Of a stretch of 64,000 bases of DNA, positions 8,397 through 17,053 are shown one piece after another. How positions within the stretch are numbered: the stretch's first letter is position 1; every line of letters starts with the position of its first letter. This DNA is from Sinorhizobium sp. 8-89 (GTDB taxonomy: Bacteria > Pseudomonadota > Alphaproteobacteria > Rhizobiales > Rhizobiaceae), in the NCBI RefSeq assembly GCF_030124325.1, contig NZ_JASKLR010000006.1, positions 138,387-202,386 of the forward strand, given 5' to 3'. The position numbers and the translations under genes were made by a program. The notes beneath the pieces were generated by a model, which was not told the DNA's origin, searched no databases, and saw only the letters and a list, made by a program, of their open reading frames with translations.

Positions 8397-9356
8397 ATGG
8401 CGGCCGTCCAAACTCGCTCCGAGCGCGCGCTGAACCTAGTGGCGATCGCCGCCGTGCTCGTAATCACGCTGCTCTTCCTCGCACCGATCTACTGGATCAC
8501 GTCTACAGCCTTCAAACCGCGCAACCTCGCGACGACCATCCCACCGACGGTGATCTTCGAGCCGGAGATCTCGCCGTTCGTGAAGCTCTTCACCAAGCGC
8601 TCTCAGCTGCGCGCAGCACCGGAGCCAGAAGACTATGCTGCCGCTCCTTGGTGGGAACGGCTCGTCTTCGAAGGGGGTGAAAAGGTCGTGCGCTCGGGAC
8701 GCGGTGAGGTGCAGTTATCTGGCTATCCCAACCGCTTCATGAATTCACTGATTGTCGCGATCACCTCTACGGTGCTCGCCGTTGGCATGGGTACCTTCAC
8801 GGCCTACGGTTTCTCGCGGTTCAAAATGAAGGGCGAAGCGGACCTGTTGTTCTTCATCTTATCGACACGCATGCTCCCGCCCGTGGTCGTAGCGATCCCC
8901 ATGTTCCTAATGTACCGGGCTGTCGGGCTGAACGACACCCACTGGGGTCTTATCATCCTCTACACCGCCTTCAATCTCTCCTTCTCGGTCTGGCTGATGA
9001 AAGGCTTCATCGACGAGATTCCGAAGGAATATGAGGAAGCGGCACTCGTCGATGGCTACACGCGCCTGGAAGCCTTCTTCAAGATCGTGCTCCCAGAGGC
9101 CGCCACAGGGATAGCCGCGACCGCCGTCTTTTGCTTCATCACAGCGTGGAACGAGTATGCTTTCGCGCTGATCATGACGAACCGGCGCGCGCAAACGGCA
9201 CCACCCTTCATCCCAAGCCAGGTCGGCTCTGGCCTTCCGGATTGGACCGTCATTGCCGCAGGTACCTTCCTGTTTCTGCTGCCGGTCGCCATCTTCACCT
9301 TCCTGCTCAGGAACCATCTCCTGCGCGGGATGAGTTTCGGAGCGATCCGCAAATGA
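8397..9356 (+). CDS. sugar ABC transporter permease, MalG-like
   Basis: The 319-residue inner-membrane protein is the second permease of the transporter, with the coupling motif EYEEAALVDGYTRLEAFFK. Between the first and second membrane helices lies an unusually long hydrophilic stretch (about residues 55-112, including KRSQLRAAPEPEDYAAAPWW); MalG-type proteins usually have a shorter periplasmic loop here. The last bases of the gene overlap the start of a tiny membrane-protein gene (ATGA), indicating translational coupling. Confidence 0.88.
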   Translation: MAAVQTRSERALNLVAIAAVLVITLLFLAPIYWITSTAFKPRNLATTIPPTVIFEPEISPFVKLFTKRSQLRAAPEPEDYAAAPWWERLVFEGGEKVVRSGRGEVQLSGYPNRFMNSLIVAITSTVLAVGMGTFTAYGFSRFKMKGEADLLFFILSTRMLPPVVVAIPMFLMYRAVGLNDTHWGLIILYTAFNLSFSVWLMKGFIDEIPKEYEEAALVDGYTRLEAFFKIVLPEAATGIAATAVFCFITAWNEYAFALIMTNRRAQTAPPFIPSQVGSGLPDWTVIAAGTFLFLLPVAIFTFLLRNHLLRGMSFGAIRK

Positions 9357-9556
9357 CGTTTCGTGCCATAAACCAGAAGTATCTCGAGCCAGGCTCACAG
9401 CTCCTGATGATATCCGGCATCATTGCGCTGTGCCAGCCATGGAACCTGTTCCTTCATCGCTACGGACTGACGATGACGTTAGTCGGGCTGATTGCCTTCA
9501 TGATCACGTCGAAGGTCCCGCCAGAACAGAAAACTGACGAGAGCAGGAATCCATGA
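9353..9556 (+). CDS. small two-helix membrane protein in a sugar transporter operon
   Basis: This 67-residue protein has two hydrophobic segments, about residues 17-33 (LLMISGIIALCQPWNLF) and 39-51 (LTMTLVGLIAFMI), and a charged tail (PPEQKTDESRNP). Its start overlaps the permease stop and its stop overlaps the ATPase start, both as ATGA, so it is almost certainly translated. The rhizobial glycerol transporter operon (GlpSTPQV) also carries a small membrane protein and paired ATPases, but I do not recognise this one as the same family. It may stabilise or tune the permease complex; that is inference. Confidence 0.7.
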   Translation: MTFRAINQKYLEPGSQLLMISGIIALCQPWNLFLHRYGLTMTLVGLIAFMITSKVPPEQKTDESRNP

Positions 9557-10662
9557 CGCAGATTGAATTGCGCGGCATTGAGAAGCACTTTGGTGCCGTT
9601 CAGGTCATCAAGAACCTCAATCTCGCCATCGTCGACAACGAGTTTATTGTTCTGCTTGGCCAGTCTGGCTGCGGCAAGACGACGACGCTGCGCGCGATCG
9701 CCGGGCTCGAAACGATCGACGAAGGCGACATCCTTATCGACGGCCAGCCGGTGCAACACATAAAGGCGTCGCACCGAGACATCGCCTTTGTGTTCCAGTC
9801 CTTCTCGCTCTACCCGCACATGACGGTCTTCGAGAATATCGCCTTTCCGCTTCGCGCCACGCGCGGCAACCGTGCGGATATCGAGCGCGAGGTTCAGGCG
9901 GTTGCAAAAACGCTGCAGATCACGCACCTGCTCGCCAGAAGGCCCTCCGCTCTTTCAGGCGGCGACATGCAGCGCGTGGCGATCGGCCGGGCACTCGTCC
10001 GGCGTCCCAGGGCAATGCTCATGGATGAGCCGATCGGCGCGCTCGACGCGAAGCTCCGCGAGGAGATGCGCGCTGAGATCAAGCGGCTTCACATCAAACA
10101 GGGCTCGACTACAATCTACGTTACCCATGACCAGGTCGAAGCCATGTCCCTCGCCGACCGTATTGTAGTCATGCACGAAGGTGTGCTGCAGCAAGTCGGC
10201 AGCCCTCATGAGGTCTACGCACGTCCCGCCAACATGTTCGTCGCGCAATTCGTTGGCAGCCCGGTCATGAACATGGCTGAGGTGACGGTTTCCGAGGATG
10301 CCGGGCATGCGCGCGTGCTGGTCCGAGGTGCTCCGGCCGCATTCGATTTTCCGTCCAGTCTCACGGCCAAGCTCGCTGCCGCTGGAGCCGAAAACGGCAA
10401 TCTCACCCTCGGCGTGCGACCTGAAGGGGTTCTCGTCTCGCGGGAAGCACGTGAGGGCTTCGTGCCCGTCGAGGCCCATATCATCGAACCGCTCGGCTCG
10501 CACGACATCATAGACCTGCAGGTTGGCGCCCAGATGCTGCGAGCAAGGACGAAAAGCGGCTTCGTACCCCGGCCCGGTACGGCCGTCTGGGCCCGGATAA
10601 ATCCGGCTCAGGCGCATTTCTTCGACAGCTCGACCGGCATATCTTTTGGGACCAGGCTCTGA
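9553..10662 (+). CDS. sugar ABC transporter ATP-binding protein 1
   Basis: The 369-residue cytoplasmic ATPase is of the MalK/UgpC type: nucleotide-binding domain (about 1-235) and C-terminal OB-fold regulatory domain. Visible motifs are Walker A GQSGCGKTT, Q-loop VFQSFSLYPH, signature [15 protein letters not shown] (Asp where Gln is usual in LSGGQ), Walker B AMLMDEP and the switch His in YVTHDQ. Two different ATPase genes sit in tandem, suggesting a heterodimeric motor as in the rhizobial GlpS/GlpT glycerol transporter. Start and stop overlap both neighbours, so translation is coupled along the operon. Confidence 0.9.
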   Translation: MTQIELRGIEKHFGAVQVIKNLNLAIVDNEFIVLLGQSGCGKTTTLRAIAGLETIDEGDILIDGQPVQHIKASHRDIAFVFQSFSLYPHMTVFENIAFPLRATRGNRADIEREVQAVAKTLQITHLLARRPSALSGGDMQRVAIGRALVRRPRAMLMDEPIGALDAKLREEMRAEIKRLHIKQGSTTIYVTHDQVEAMSLADRIVVMHEGVLQQVGSPHEVYARPANMFVAQFVGSPVMNMAEVTVSEDAGHARVLVRGAPAAFDFPSSLTAKLAAAGAENGNLTLGVRPEGVLVSREAREGFVPVEAHIIEPLGSHDIIDLQVGAQMLRARTKSGFVPRPGTAVWARINPAQAHFFDSSTGISFGTRL

Positions 10663-11738
10663 TGGCTCACATCGAACTCAAAGGCATCACCAAGACCTTC
10701 GGAACCCACACTGCCCTGAAGGATCTCAGTTTCGAAATTGCCGACGGAGAGTTTTTCGTGCTGCTCGGCGAGACGGGCGCCGGCAAAACGACGACTCTTA
10801 GGCTGATTGCCGGGCTCGAAAAGCCGACGGGCGGACAGATCTTCATCGACGGTGAGGACGTCGCCGACTGGGGCGCCGCCGAGCGCGACGTTGCGCTTGT
10901 GCTGCAGCAGTATTCGCTCTACCCCCGCTATACGGTGCGCGAGAACCTCGAATTCCCACTCAAATCTCGCATCCGGCGGGTCGAACCGGTTGAGATCAAG
11001 GAGCGTGTCGCCCGCGCCGCGAGGACGCTCCGGATCGAGCACCTGCTTGACCGCAAGACGGACCGCCTATCCGGTGGCGAGATGCAGCGCGTTTCCATCG
11101 GTCGGGCCATCGTGCGCAAGCCGCGCGTCTTTCTGATGGACGAGCCCCTTTCCGCCCTCGACGCCAAACTGCGCGAGGCGCTGCGTACGGAGCTCAAGAA
11201 CCTCCAGATGAATCTCGGGGCAACCTTCCTCTTCGTCACCCACGATCAGATCGAAGCCATGTCGATGGGCGACAAGATCGGCGTGCTCAACAACGGCCAG
11301 CTCGTTCAGACAGGCACGCCGCAGGAGATCTATGGCAATCCCGTCAACACGTTCGTTGCACGCGCCGTTGGCTCGCCGCCGATGAACCTGATCTCAGGGA
11401 GGCTTGCGGGCAGCGAGGCTATCGCGGACGAAGGCTATCGCTTGCCTTTTGGGACGGCGTTCGGCACTGCGGTTGACGGACGGCCCCTCACCTTCGGCAT
11501 CCGCCCGGAAGATCTCTTCCTCGAAAGCGGCGCACCCGGCGAAGCCCGCGTCCACGACGTCGAGAACCATGGCGTCGAGAAGATCGTCACGCTTCGCACA
11601 GGCAACCACTTCTTGCAGGCGACGGTGCCAGCCCAGACCGACCTCGAGATCGAGGAGTCTGTTCGCTTCTCCTGGAACCCGGAAAAGGTCGTGCTCTTCG
11701 ACGGCGGAAGCGGGATGAGCCTGCGCCACGCTGGCTGA
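10662..11738 (+). CDS. sugar ABC transporter ATP-binding protein 2
   Basis: The 358-residue cytoplasmic ATPase is paralogous to the product of the preceding gene. It shows Walker A GETGAGKTT, Q-loop LVLQQYSLYPR, signature LSGGEMQRVSIGRAI (Glu in place of Gln), Walker B VFLMDEP, switch His in FVTHDQ, and a C-terminal regulatory domain. The start overlaps the previous stop as TGATG. Both ATPases share the acidic signature variant, which fits a dedicated heterodimer. This is the last gene of the rightward operon; it converges on the hydroxyacid dehydrogenase gene across 139 bases in which I see no strong terminator. Confidence 0.9.
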   Translation: MAHIELKGITKTFGTHTALKDLSFEIADGEFFVLLGETGAGKTTTLRLIAGLEKPTGGQIFIDGEDVADWGAAERDVALVLQQYSLYPRYTVRENLEFPLKSRIRRVEPVEIKERVARAARTLRIEHLLDRKTDRLSGGEMQRVSIGRAIVRKPRVFLMDEPLSALDAKLREALRTELKNLQMNLGATFLFVTHDQIEAMSMGDKIGVLNNGQLVQTGTPQEIYGNPVNTFVARAVGSPPMNLISGRLAGSEAIADEGYRLPFGTAFGTAVDGRPLTFGIRPEDLFLESGAPGEARVHDVENHGVEKIVTLRTGNHFLQATVPAQTDLEIEESVRFSWNPEKVVLFDGGSGMSLRHAG

Positions 11739-11877
11739 GTTCCGATCGACAACGGCCAAGCTGACTATACCTACAATTTGCAATCGCTGCCGCGGCGCAG
11801 GATAGCGGGCAAGACAACAAATGAGCGGTTGCGGCAGAAGAGCCTCTCCATCTGGAGTGCGGCGAAGTTGCCATGCC

Positions 11878-12852
11878 TTACGCCGGGAACCGTCGCCTAT
11901 AGTGTTCGACAACCTCAGGGTTGCGGAGATTGGTGGGCAGCCCGCCTTTCAAGACGCGGATTGCTTCGGCCGCAGCTCCCGTTCCCATGCGCATCATGCT
12001 TTCCTCGGTGATGCCGGCGAGATGCGGCGTCACGATCACATTGTCGAGCCGGAAGTAAGGATGCTCAAGCGGTACGGGCTGTGTAGAGAACACGTCGAGG
12101 GCCGCGCCACCGATACGGCCCGCCTTCAGCGCCTCGATCAACGCTGCATCGTCCACGACGGGGCCGCGCGACACATTGACGAGGATCGCGCCCGGCTTCA
12201 TGCGCGCTATCCGCTCACGGCTCATAAGGCCGGTCGTCTCGGGTGTAAGCGGACAGCAGAGAACGACGATGTCCGCGATGGAAACCAGGTCGTCGAGCGA
12301 GAGAAATCGTGCACCATCGGGGACGCTTGCCGGCGAGCGGCTGTTGACAACGATATCCAGCCCGAAGCCGTACTTGGCGATACGGAAGACCGCCTTGCCA
12401 ACATTGCCCATTCCGACGATGCCAATGGTACGGCCCGCCAGGTCGTGGGCTCGTTCGGAGCGGGCGCGCCCGGCATTCCATCCATCGCTTCTGAGATCCC
12501 GGTCCATAGGACGGAACTGGCGCAGCAGGGCAAGCATCACCATGTAGACGTGCTCGGCAACAGTCGGCGCATTGACGGCCGGTACGTTGGCGATCAGCAC
12601 GCCGGCGGCGGTGGCCGCGTCGTAGGGGATCATGTCGAGCCCCGCGCCATGCCGGACTGCCGCACGCAGGGCCGGTACGTTTCCGAAGAAGGCGGGCGGG
12701 ATCGGTGCGCGCACGATGACAACCTCCGCACCCTCGCCTTCACGAAGCAACGTCTCGGGATCGGGGGCGGACGCGACGCGGAGATCACCCGCCGCCTTCA
12801 ACATGGCCTCGGCGTCGGGATGCAGGGGATGGGTCGAGAAAATGTAACTCAT
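11878..12852 (-). CDS. D-isomer-specific 2-hydroxyacid dehydrogenase
   Basis: The 324-residue product oxidises a D-2-hydroxyacid or reduces the 2-oxoacid with NAD(P). The Rossmann motif is GMGNVGKAV, the catalytic Arg is in VNVSRGPVVDD and the catalytic His in VIVTPHLAG. The Glu usually found in a VFExEP motif is not obvious (the sequence reads DVFSTQP). The start at 12852 follows GAGGAGG and was preferred over an ATG 12 bases upstream. It is the last gene of a leftward set with a GntR regulator and an enolase-superfamily enzyme, suggesting it handles a sugar acid or its product. Confidence 0.85.
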   Translation of the reverse strand: MSYIFSTHPLHPDAEAMLKAAGDLRVASAPDPETLLREGEGAEVVIVRAPIPPAFFGNVPALRAAVRHGAGLDMIPYDAATAAGVLIANVPAVNAPTVAEHVYMVMLALLRQFRPMDRDLRSDGWNAGRARSERAHDLAGRTIGIVGMGNVGKAVFRIAKYGFGLDIVVNSRSPASVPDGARFLSLDDLVSIADIVVLCCPLTPETTGLMSRERIARMKPGAILVNVSRGPVVDDAALIEALKAGRIGGAALDVFSTQPVPLEHPYFRLDNVIVTPHLAGITEESMMRMGTGAAAEAIRVLKGGLPTNLRNPEVVEHYRRRFPA

Positions 12853-12876
12853 CGGCCTCCTCATTGCCGACCGGGG

Positions 12877-13569
12877 CTACTCCGCTGCTGTCGCGGGCCC
12901 GCCGATGAGGCCCTTCCAGTAGCTTTCCGCACCCTGCAGATGGGCATTCATCAATGCTTGTGCGAGATTGCCGTCGCGTGCGAGCAGCGCCTCGTAGATA
13001 CGGATATGTTCCTCGTGTGAGCGGCGGCTACGGGCGAGATCCGCGAAGTAGATGGGTAGCCGCTGCTCGCCCATCGTGTAATAAACGCTGCAGACACGGT
13101 AGAACACGCTATTCTTCGTCGCCCGCACGATCTCCAGATGAAAGTCCCTGTCCTCGCGGGCGAGGCCCTGGCCCGACTCGATCTTCGCCTCGGAAGCGGC
13201 TAGAATCTCGCGCAGGCGTTCGTAGTTCTCCTCCGTCGCCCGCGCACAGGCGAGTTCAGCAGCCTTGATCTCGTGGATCTTGCGGAGCTCCACCGTCTCG
13301 TAGATCACGATCGGATCCAGTGGCACGCCGGCACGCGCGAAGAGTGCTATCGCCTCGACGCTCGCCTCCGTAGTCGTCAGATAGATACCCGACTTCGCCC
13401 GGCGCTCCACAATGCGCATGGCTTCCAGGATTGCCAGAGCCTCCCGGAGCTGCCCCCGGCTAACGGCGAAGTGCTCGGCGAGCTCCCGCTCCGAGGGCGT
13501 TCGCCCATTGTCGCTCGAAGCCCTAAATAGATGGGCCGCCAGAGCGGAAAGCAGATTGTTTTCTTTCAT
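12877..13569 (-). CDS. GntR family regulator, FadR/FCD type
   Basis: The 230-residue product has an N-terminal winged helix-turn-helix (about 15-70; RTPSERELAEHF, then VSRGQLREAL) and a C-terminal all-helical FCD domain with metal-binding candidates Asp/His in REDRDFHLEIV, His in HEEHIRIYEA and His in LMNAHLQGA. FCD regulators of sugar-acid pathways usually bind a small carboxylate and recognise TGGTNNNACCA palindromes; such sites occur upstream of the transporter operon (5731, 5897) and of the epimerase gene (15930, with a poorer one at 15769). It is embedded between a dehydrogenase and a dehydratase-like gene, so it is the likely local repressor. Confidence 0.88.
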   Translation of the reverse strand: MKENNLLSALAAHLFRASSDNGRTPSERELAEHFAVSRGQLREALAILEAMRIVERRAKSGIYLTTTEASVEAIALFARAGVPLDPIVIYETVELRKIHEIKAAELACARATEENYERLREILAASEAKIESGQGLAREDRDFHLEIVRATKNSVFYRVCSVYYTMGEQRLPIYFADLARSRRSHEEHIRIYEALLARDGNLAQALMNAHLQGAESYWKGLIGGPATAAE

Positions 13570-13571
13570 GG

Positions 13572-14741
13572 TTACAGTCTTTGCGCGTGAGTCTCCAGAA
13601 CGCGTTCGTTTATCGTAAATCCAAGGCCGGGTTTATCAGGAATCTCTATCATCCCGTCTCTGACAGCCACGGTCTCCTCAACGAGGTCGTGGATCATCGG
13701 GTTCGCGCCAACCGAATATTCGATGACAAAGCTTGCCGGAGAGGCCGCGCAGATGTGCAGGCCCGAGAAGAAACAAGGGGCGCCGGCCCACAAATGCGGG
13801 GCAAAACGGAGGTTGAAGGCACTGGCGATGACACCAATTCGCATCGCCTCCGTGATGCCGCCGCAGAACGCCGGGTCGGGCTGGAAAATATCGGCCGAGC
13901 GCAGCACCGCAAGGTCGCGGAAGGCGAACCGAGTGGCCTCGCTCTCGCCGGCCGCGATCGGTACCTTTCCAGCGGCGCGCACGTCGGCCATGCCGGCCTT
14001 ATCGTCTGCGATCACCGGCTCCTCGAACCAGGCGAGATCACAATCCTGCACGAGATGGATGAAACGTTTCGCGTCGGCAACCGTATAGGTGCCATGCGCA
14101 TCGACCATGATATCTACCGAGGGGCCCAGCGCCTTGCGGGCGGCACGCACGCGGGCGGCCGAAACATGCGGCGCGCGGTCCATTGCGCCGACCCTCATCT
14201 TGACCGCCTTGAAACCGCCGCTCGCAATGTAGGACTGCAGCTGCCCACCGATCTTTTCGACACTCTCCCAACCGCCGGAAGCATAGGCAGGCAACCGCTC
14301 CGCCTTCCGCCCGCCGAGAAGCTTCCATACCGGCACGCCCAGCGATTTCCCAAGAATGTCCCACAACGCGATGTCCACCGCACTGATCGCGGCAATGGAG
14401 AGGCCCCGACGCGAGAGTTCCGGCATCGCATGACCCGAAATCGCCGCCATTTCGTGGCGCACGCCGTTGTAAAGCATCTCCCAGATTGCGGAGATGTCGG
14501 CGGCGTCACGACCGACGAGCCTCGGCCCCACCTCATAGTTGAGCATGTGCACGAGCGTGCCGTAAGTACCCGTGCTGCCCGCAGCATTCTTGCCCTCACC
14601 CCACCCCACGATCCCGTCATCTGTTTCTATGCGCAGGATCGCCGCGTCGAAGGTTGTCAGGCGCCCGAAATCGCTGCGATGCTGCCGACTTGCTTCGATG
14701 GGTATGCGAACCCACCAGGCTTGGACGGTCTTGATACGCAT
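13572..14741 (-). CDS. enolase-superfamily enzyme (mandelate racemase / muconate lactonizing type), probable sugar-acid dehydratase
   Basis: The 389-residue product has the capping domain plus TIM-barrel of the enolase superfamily. Active-site elements appear in order: basic motif KMRVG, metal ligands Asp in VDAHGTY, Glu in WFEEP and Glu in AGESE, and a C-terminal His in FAPHLWAG. The Asp-His-containing DAHG and the late His point to the mandelate racemase subgroup, many members of which dehydrate aldonic acids. The exact substrate cannot be read from sequence. It lies 2 bases from the GntR gene and 58 bases downstream of an epimerase gene in the same direction. Confidence 0.85.
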   Translation of the reverse strand: MRIKTVQAWWVRIPIEASRQHRSDFGRLTTFDAAILRIETDDGIVGWGEGKNAAGSTGTYGTLVHMLNYEVGPRLVGRDAADISAIWEMLYNGVRHEMAAISGHAMPELSRRGLSIAAISAVDIALWDILGKSLGVPVWKLLGGRKAERLPAYASGGWESVEKIGGQLQSYIASGGFKAVKMRVGAMDRAPHVSAARVRAARKALGPSVDIMVDAHGTYTVADAKRFIHLVQDCDLAWFEEPVIADDKAGMADVRAAGKVPIAAGESEATRFAFRDLAVLRSADIFQPDPAFCGGITEAMRIGVIASAFNLRFAPHLWAGAPCFFSGLHICAASPASFVIEYSVGANPMIHDLVEETVAVRDGMIEIPDKPGLGFTINERVLETHAQRL

Positions 14742-14799
14742 TTCGCCTCCCCAACCTCGCGGCGCGCCGGCCGCAGGGCATGCTCCTCCGGACCGGTCC

Positions 14800-15687
14800 T
14801 CACTTGATCAGCGGCAGGATGGTCTCGGCGGTGATCCGCATCTGGTCATCGTAGAACTTCTCGGTCAGCAGGCTCGATCCGTGGTCCTGGATGAACTTGA
14901 GCTGCTCCGGCGGGATATCGACCGGGTTGCGCTCGACCATATCGGGATATTTCGCCGCCGGCGTGCGGTCGACCGGAGCCACGAACTCATTCGTGAGCGC
15001 ACCGTTGTATCCGATCTCTTTCAGAGTGGCGACGATCTTCGGCCAGTCGAGATGACCGAGGCCTGCCGCAAAGCGGTTGTTGTCCGCCACGTGGAAATCG
15101 AAAAGCCGCTTTCCGGCGAGCCTGATTGCGTCGAATATGTCCTCCTCCTCTATGTTGAGGTGAAAGGCATCGAGGCAGACACCACAATCGGGATGCACTG
15201 CGTCGGCGAGCGCGAGCGCCTGGGCGGCACGGTTGAAGAGATAAGTCTCGAACCGGTTGAGCGGCTCGATGGCCAGCCGGACGCCCTTTTTTTGGGCGTG
15301 GGCGAAGCACTCCTTCGTCGCATCCACGACCCACTTCCATTCATCCTCCTCGGTACCATCCGGAACGATCTTGCCAACGGTCGCCGGCACAAGGGTGACG
15401 ATCTCGCCTTCGAGTTCACTCACCATCGTTATGACACGCTTCACGTAATCCACCGACTTTGCGCGCTGACCCTCGTCCTTGGCTGCGAGGTTGCGCTCGC
15501 CGAGCGTCAGCGTCACAGCGCCCCAGCAGCGAACGCCGTGTTCCTTGAGCAACGCGCGAGTGTCTTTGATGTCGTACTGGGCCGGCTCGCCCGAAATCTC
15601 GATGCTCTCGTAGCCGTACTTTTTGATGCGGTTAAGCGTGACGGCGAGAGGCTCCGCCCGCATCCAGTTGTGTGTCGAAAGGTGCAT
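14800..15687 (-). CDS. sugar phosphate isomerase/epimerase, D-tagatose 3-epimerase-like
   Basis: The 295-residue TIM-barrel product carries the four metal-binding residues of the tagatose/psicose 3-epimerase family: Glu in AIEPLNRFETYL, Asp (with His) in CLDAFHLNIEEED, His in FDFHVADNNRF and Glu in LTNEFVAP. Such enzymes epimerise ketoses at C3 or isomerise related sugars. It starts a leftward set (epimerase, dehydratase, GntR, dehydrogenase) and is divergent from a second gene of the same family at 15998, across 310 bases that hold GntR-type palindromes. Confidence 0.85.
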   Translation of the reverse strand: MHLSTHNWMRAEPLAVTLNRIKKYGYESIEISGEPAQYDIKDTRALLKEHGVRCWGAVTLTLGERNLAAKDEGQRAKSVDYVKRVITMVSELEGEIVTLVPATVGKIVPDGTEEDEWKWVVDATKECFAHAQKKGVRLAIEPLNRFETYLFNRAAQALALADAVHPDCGVCLDAFHLNIEEEDIFDAIRLAGKRLFDFHVADNNRFAAGLGHLDWPKIVATLKEIGYNGALTNEFVAPVDRTPAAKYPDMVERNPVDIPPEQLKFIQDHGSSLLTEKFYDDQMRITAETILPLIK

Positions 15688-15768
15688 AAACGTCCTCCCA
15701 GACTAGCGTGACTCCCCAGTCACTCGAGGCGGTGCGCGGCACCTCCTCCACTTCGACCGAACTCATTC

Positions 15769-15940
15769 TGGTTCGGCCAATCTACCCTTGTCAAAGCTCT
15801 ATCCCAAATGATCGCTGGCGGCAAGGCGCCTTCACCGTGGCATTTTCCAGCTTTTATGCGATTTCCTGGGTATCTCGGCCGCTTCGCTTCGAGGCATCGA
15901 CGTCGTCACCTTGACCAGATTGCCGTATTTGGTATTACCA
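15769..15940. promoter_or_regulatory. divergent promoter region with GntR-type palindromes
   Basis: The 310-base gap (15688-15997) between two divergent epimerase genes contains no gene. It holds TGGTATTACCA at 15930-15940 inside the 16-base motif ATTTGGTATTACCAGAT-like block also present at 5896-5910, and a one-mismatch version TGGTTCGGCCA at 15769-15779. These probably bind the FadR-type regulator encoded at 12877-13569. Confidence 0.5.
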
Positions 15941-15997
15941 GATCGCGGCGGGCACAGGGAGGCGTTTACCGCGGAAGCCAGCGCCTAAGGAGGAACG

Positions 15998-16849
15998 ATG
16001 AAGATCGGCATGTGCATGTTTCTCTGGACGACGAGCGTCGGCCGCAAACATGAAAAGCTCCTTCGGGACATTAAGGCGACCGGCTTCGACGGGGTGGAGA
16101 TTCCGATCTTTGAGGGCACTCCGGACGACTACCGCCGCCTCGGCGCATTGCTCGATGGTCTAGGTCTCGAGCGCACTGCCGTGTCTGCCATGAGCGACCC
16201 TTCCATGAACCTGATTTCGCCTGACACGGCGACACGCAAGCGCGGCATCGCCTACATGCAATGGGCTATCGACTGCGCCGCCGCACTCGGCGCGCACACG
16301 CTGAGCGGGCCACTGCATTCTACGCTGGGCCAGTTCTCCGGCACCGGGCCGAGCGCAGCGGAGCTGAAGCGGTCCGTTTCCTGCCAGCGCACGGTCGGCG
16401 ATCATGCTGCCAAGCATGGCATCACCGTCGCGCTCGAGGCGCTGAACCGCTTCGAATGTTATCTCGTCAACACGATGGACGACCTTGCCGCCCATGTCGA
16501 CGCGATTGGGCACCCTAATATTCGGGCCATGTACGACACGTTCCACGCCAATATCGAAGAAGCCGACCCTCTCGGAGCCTTCACCCGCAACAAGGACCGC
16601 ATCGTACATGTCCACATTTCGGAGAACGACCGCGGCGTGCCGGGCCGCGGGAATATCCCTTGGACCGAGACCTTCAAGGCGATCCGCGCAAGCGGCTATG
16701 ACGGATGGCTGACGATCGAAGCCTTCGGTCGTGCACTAAAGGAGCTTGCGGCTGCAACGAAGGTTTGGCGCGACTTCTCCGAGACTCCCGAGGCGGTCTA
16801 TCGCGATGGATACCGTCACATCCGCGACGGATGGCAGGGAGCTGCGTAG
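15998..16849 (+). CDS. sugar phosphate isomerase/epimerase, second tagatose 3-epimerase-like enzyme
   Basis: The 283-residue TIM-barrel product is a second member of the ketose 3-epimerase family: Glu in ALEALNRFECYL, Asp and His in MYDTFHANIEEAD, His in VHVHISENDRG and Glu in TIEAFGR. AAGGAGGAACG precedes the start. It is a single gene facing the epimerase at 14800-15687. Two related but clearly distinct epimerases in one locus suggest successive steps on related sugars rather than a recent duplication. Confidence 0.85.
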   Translation: MKIGMCMFLWTTSVGRKHEKLLRDIKATGFDGVEIPIFEGTPDDYRRLGALLDGLGLERTAVSAMSDPSMNLISPDTATRKRGIAYMQWAIDCAAALGAHTLSGPLHSTLGQFSGTGPSAAELKRSVSCQRTVGDHAAKHGITVALEALNRFECYLVNTMDDLAAHVDAIGHPNIRAMYDTFHANIEEADPLGAFTRNKDRIVHVHISENDRGVPGRGNIPWTETFKAIRASGYDGWLTIEAFGRALKELAAATKVWRDFSETPEAVYRDGYRHIRDGWQGAA

Positions 16850-16855
16850 TGCGAA

Positions 16856-17035
16856 AGTGAAGCAGCGTTTGCGAGCGGGTCTGCGGCGCTCGAACATCGT
16901 CCATGCCTCCGCCTCGCTCGTCGAGCCCTTCGCCTCCAGCGCCAGCAGATAGCGGCAATCCGCAACAAACTTCAATCGGTCGTCCACGACGCCCGTCTCC
17001 CGCCAAACTGTGCTCCAAGGCGCGCCTTCAAGCAA
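16856..17035 (-). pseudogene. possible remnant of an IS481-type transposase N-terminus
   Basis: Leftward translation gives [20 protein letters not shown] followed by degenerate sequence. PW[16 protein letters not shown] resembles the N-terminus of IS481-like transposases (typically PWKET-x-MDERLKFVAD). The helix-turn-helix expected next is not recognisable and no catalytic part is present. It fills the gap between the epimerase and GMC oxidoreductase genes. The assignment rests on about 25 residues and is weak. Confidence 0.3.
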
Positions 17036-17053
17036 GCACGTTTCGAGTAATTC

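Noticed and set aside
11821-14807. Long + strand open frames (about 400 codons each) opposite the dehydrogenase, GntR and dehydratase genes
   Set aside because: They give low-complexity translations without motifs, while the opposite strand encodes well-conserved enzymes with complete active sites.
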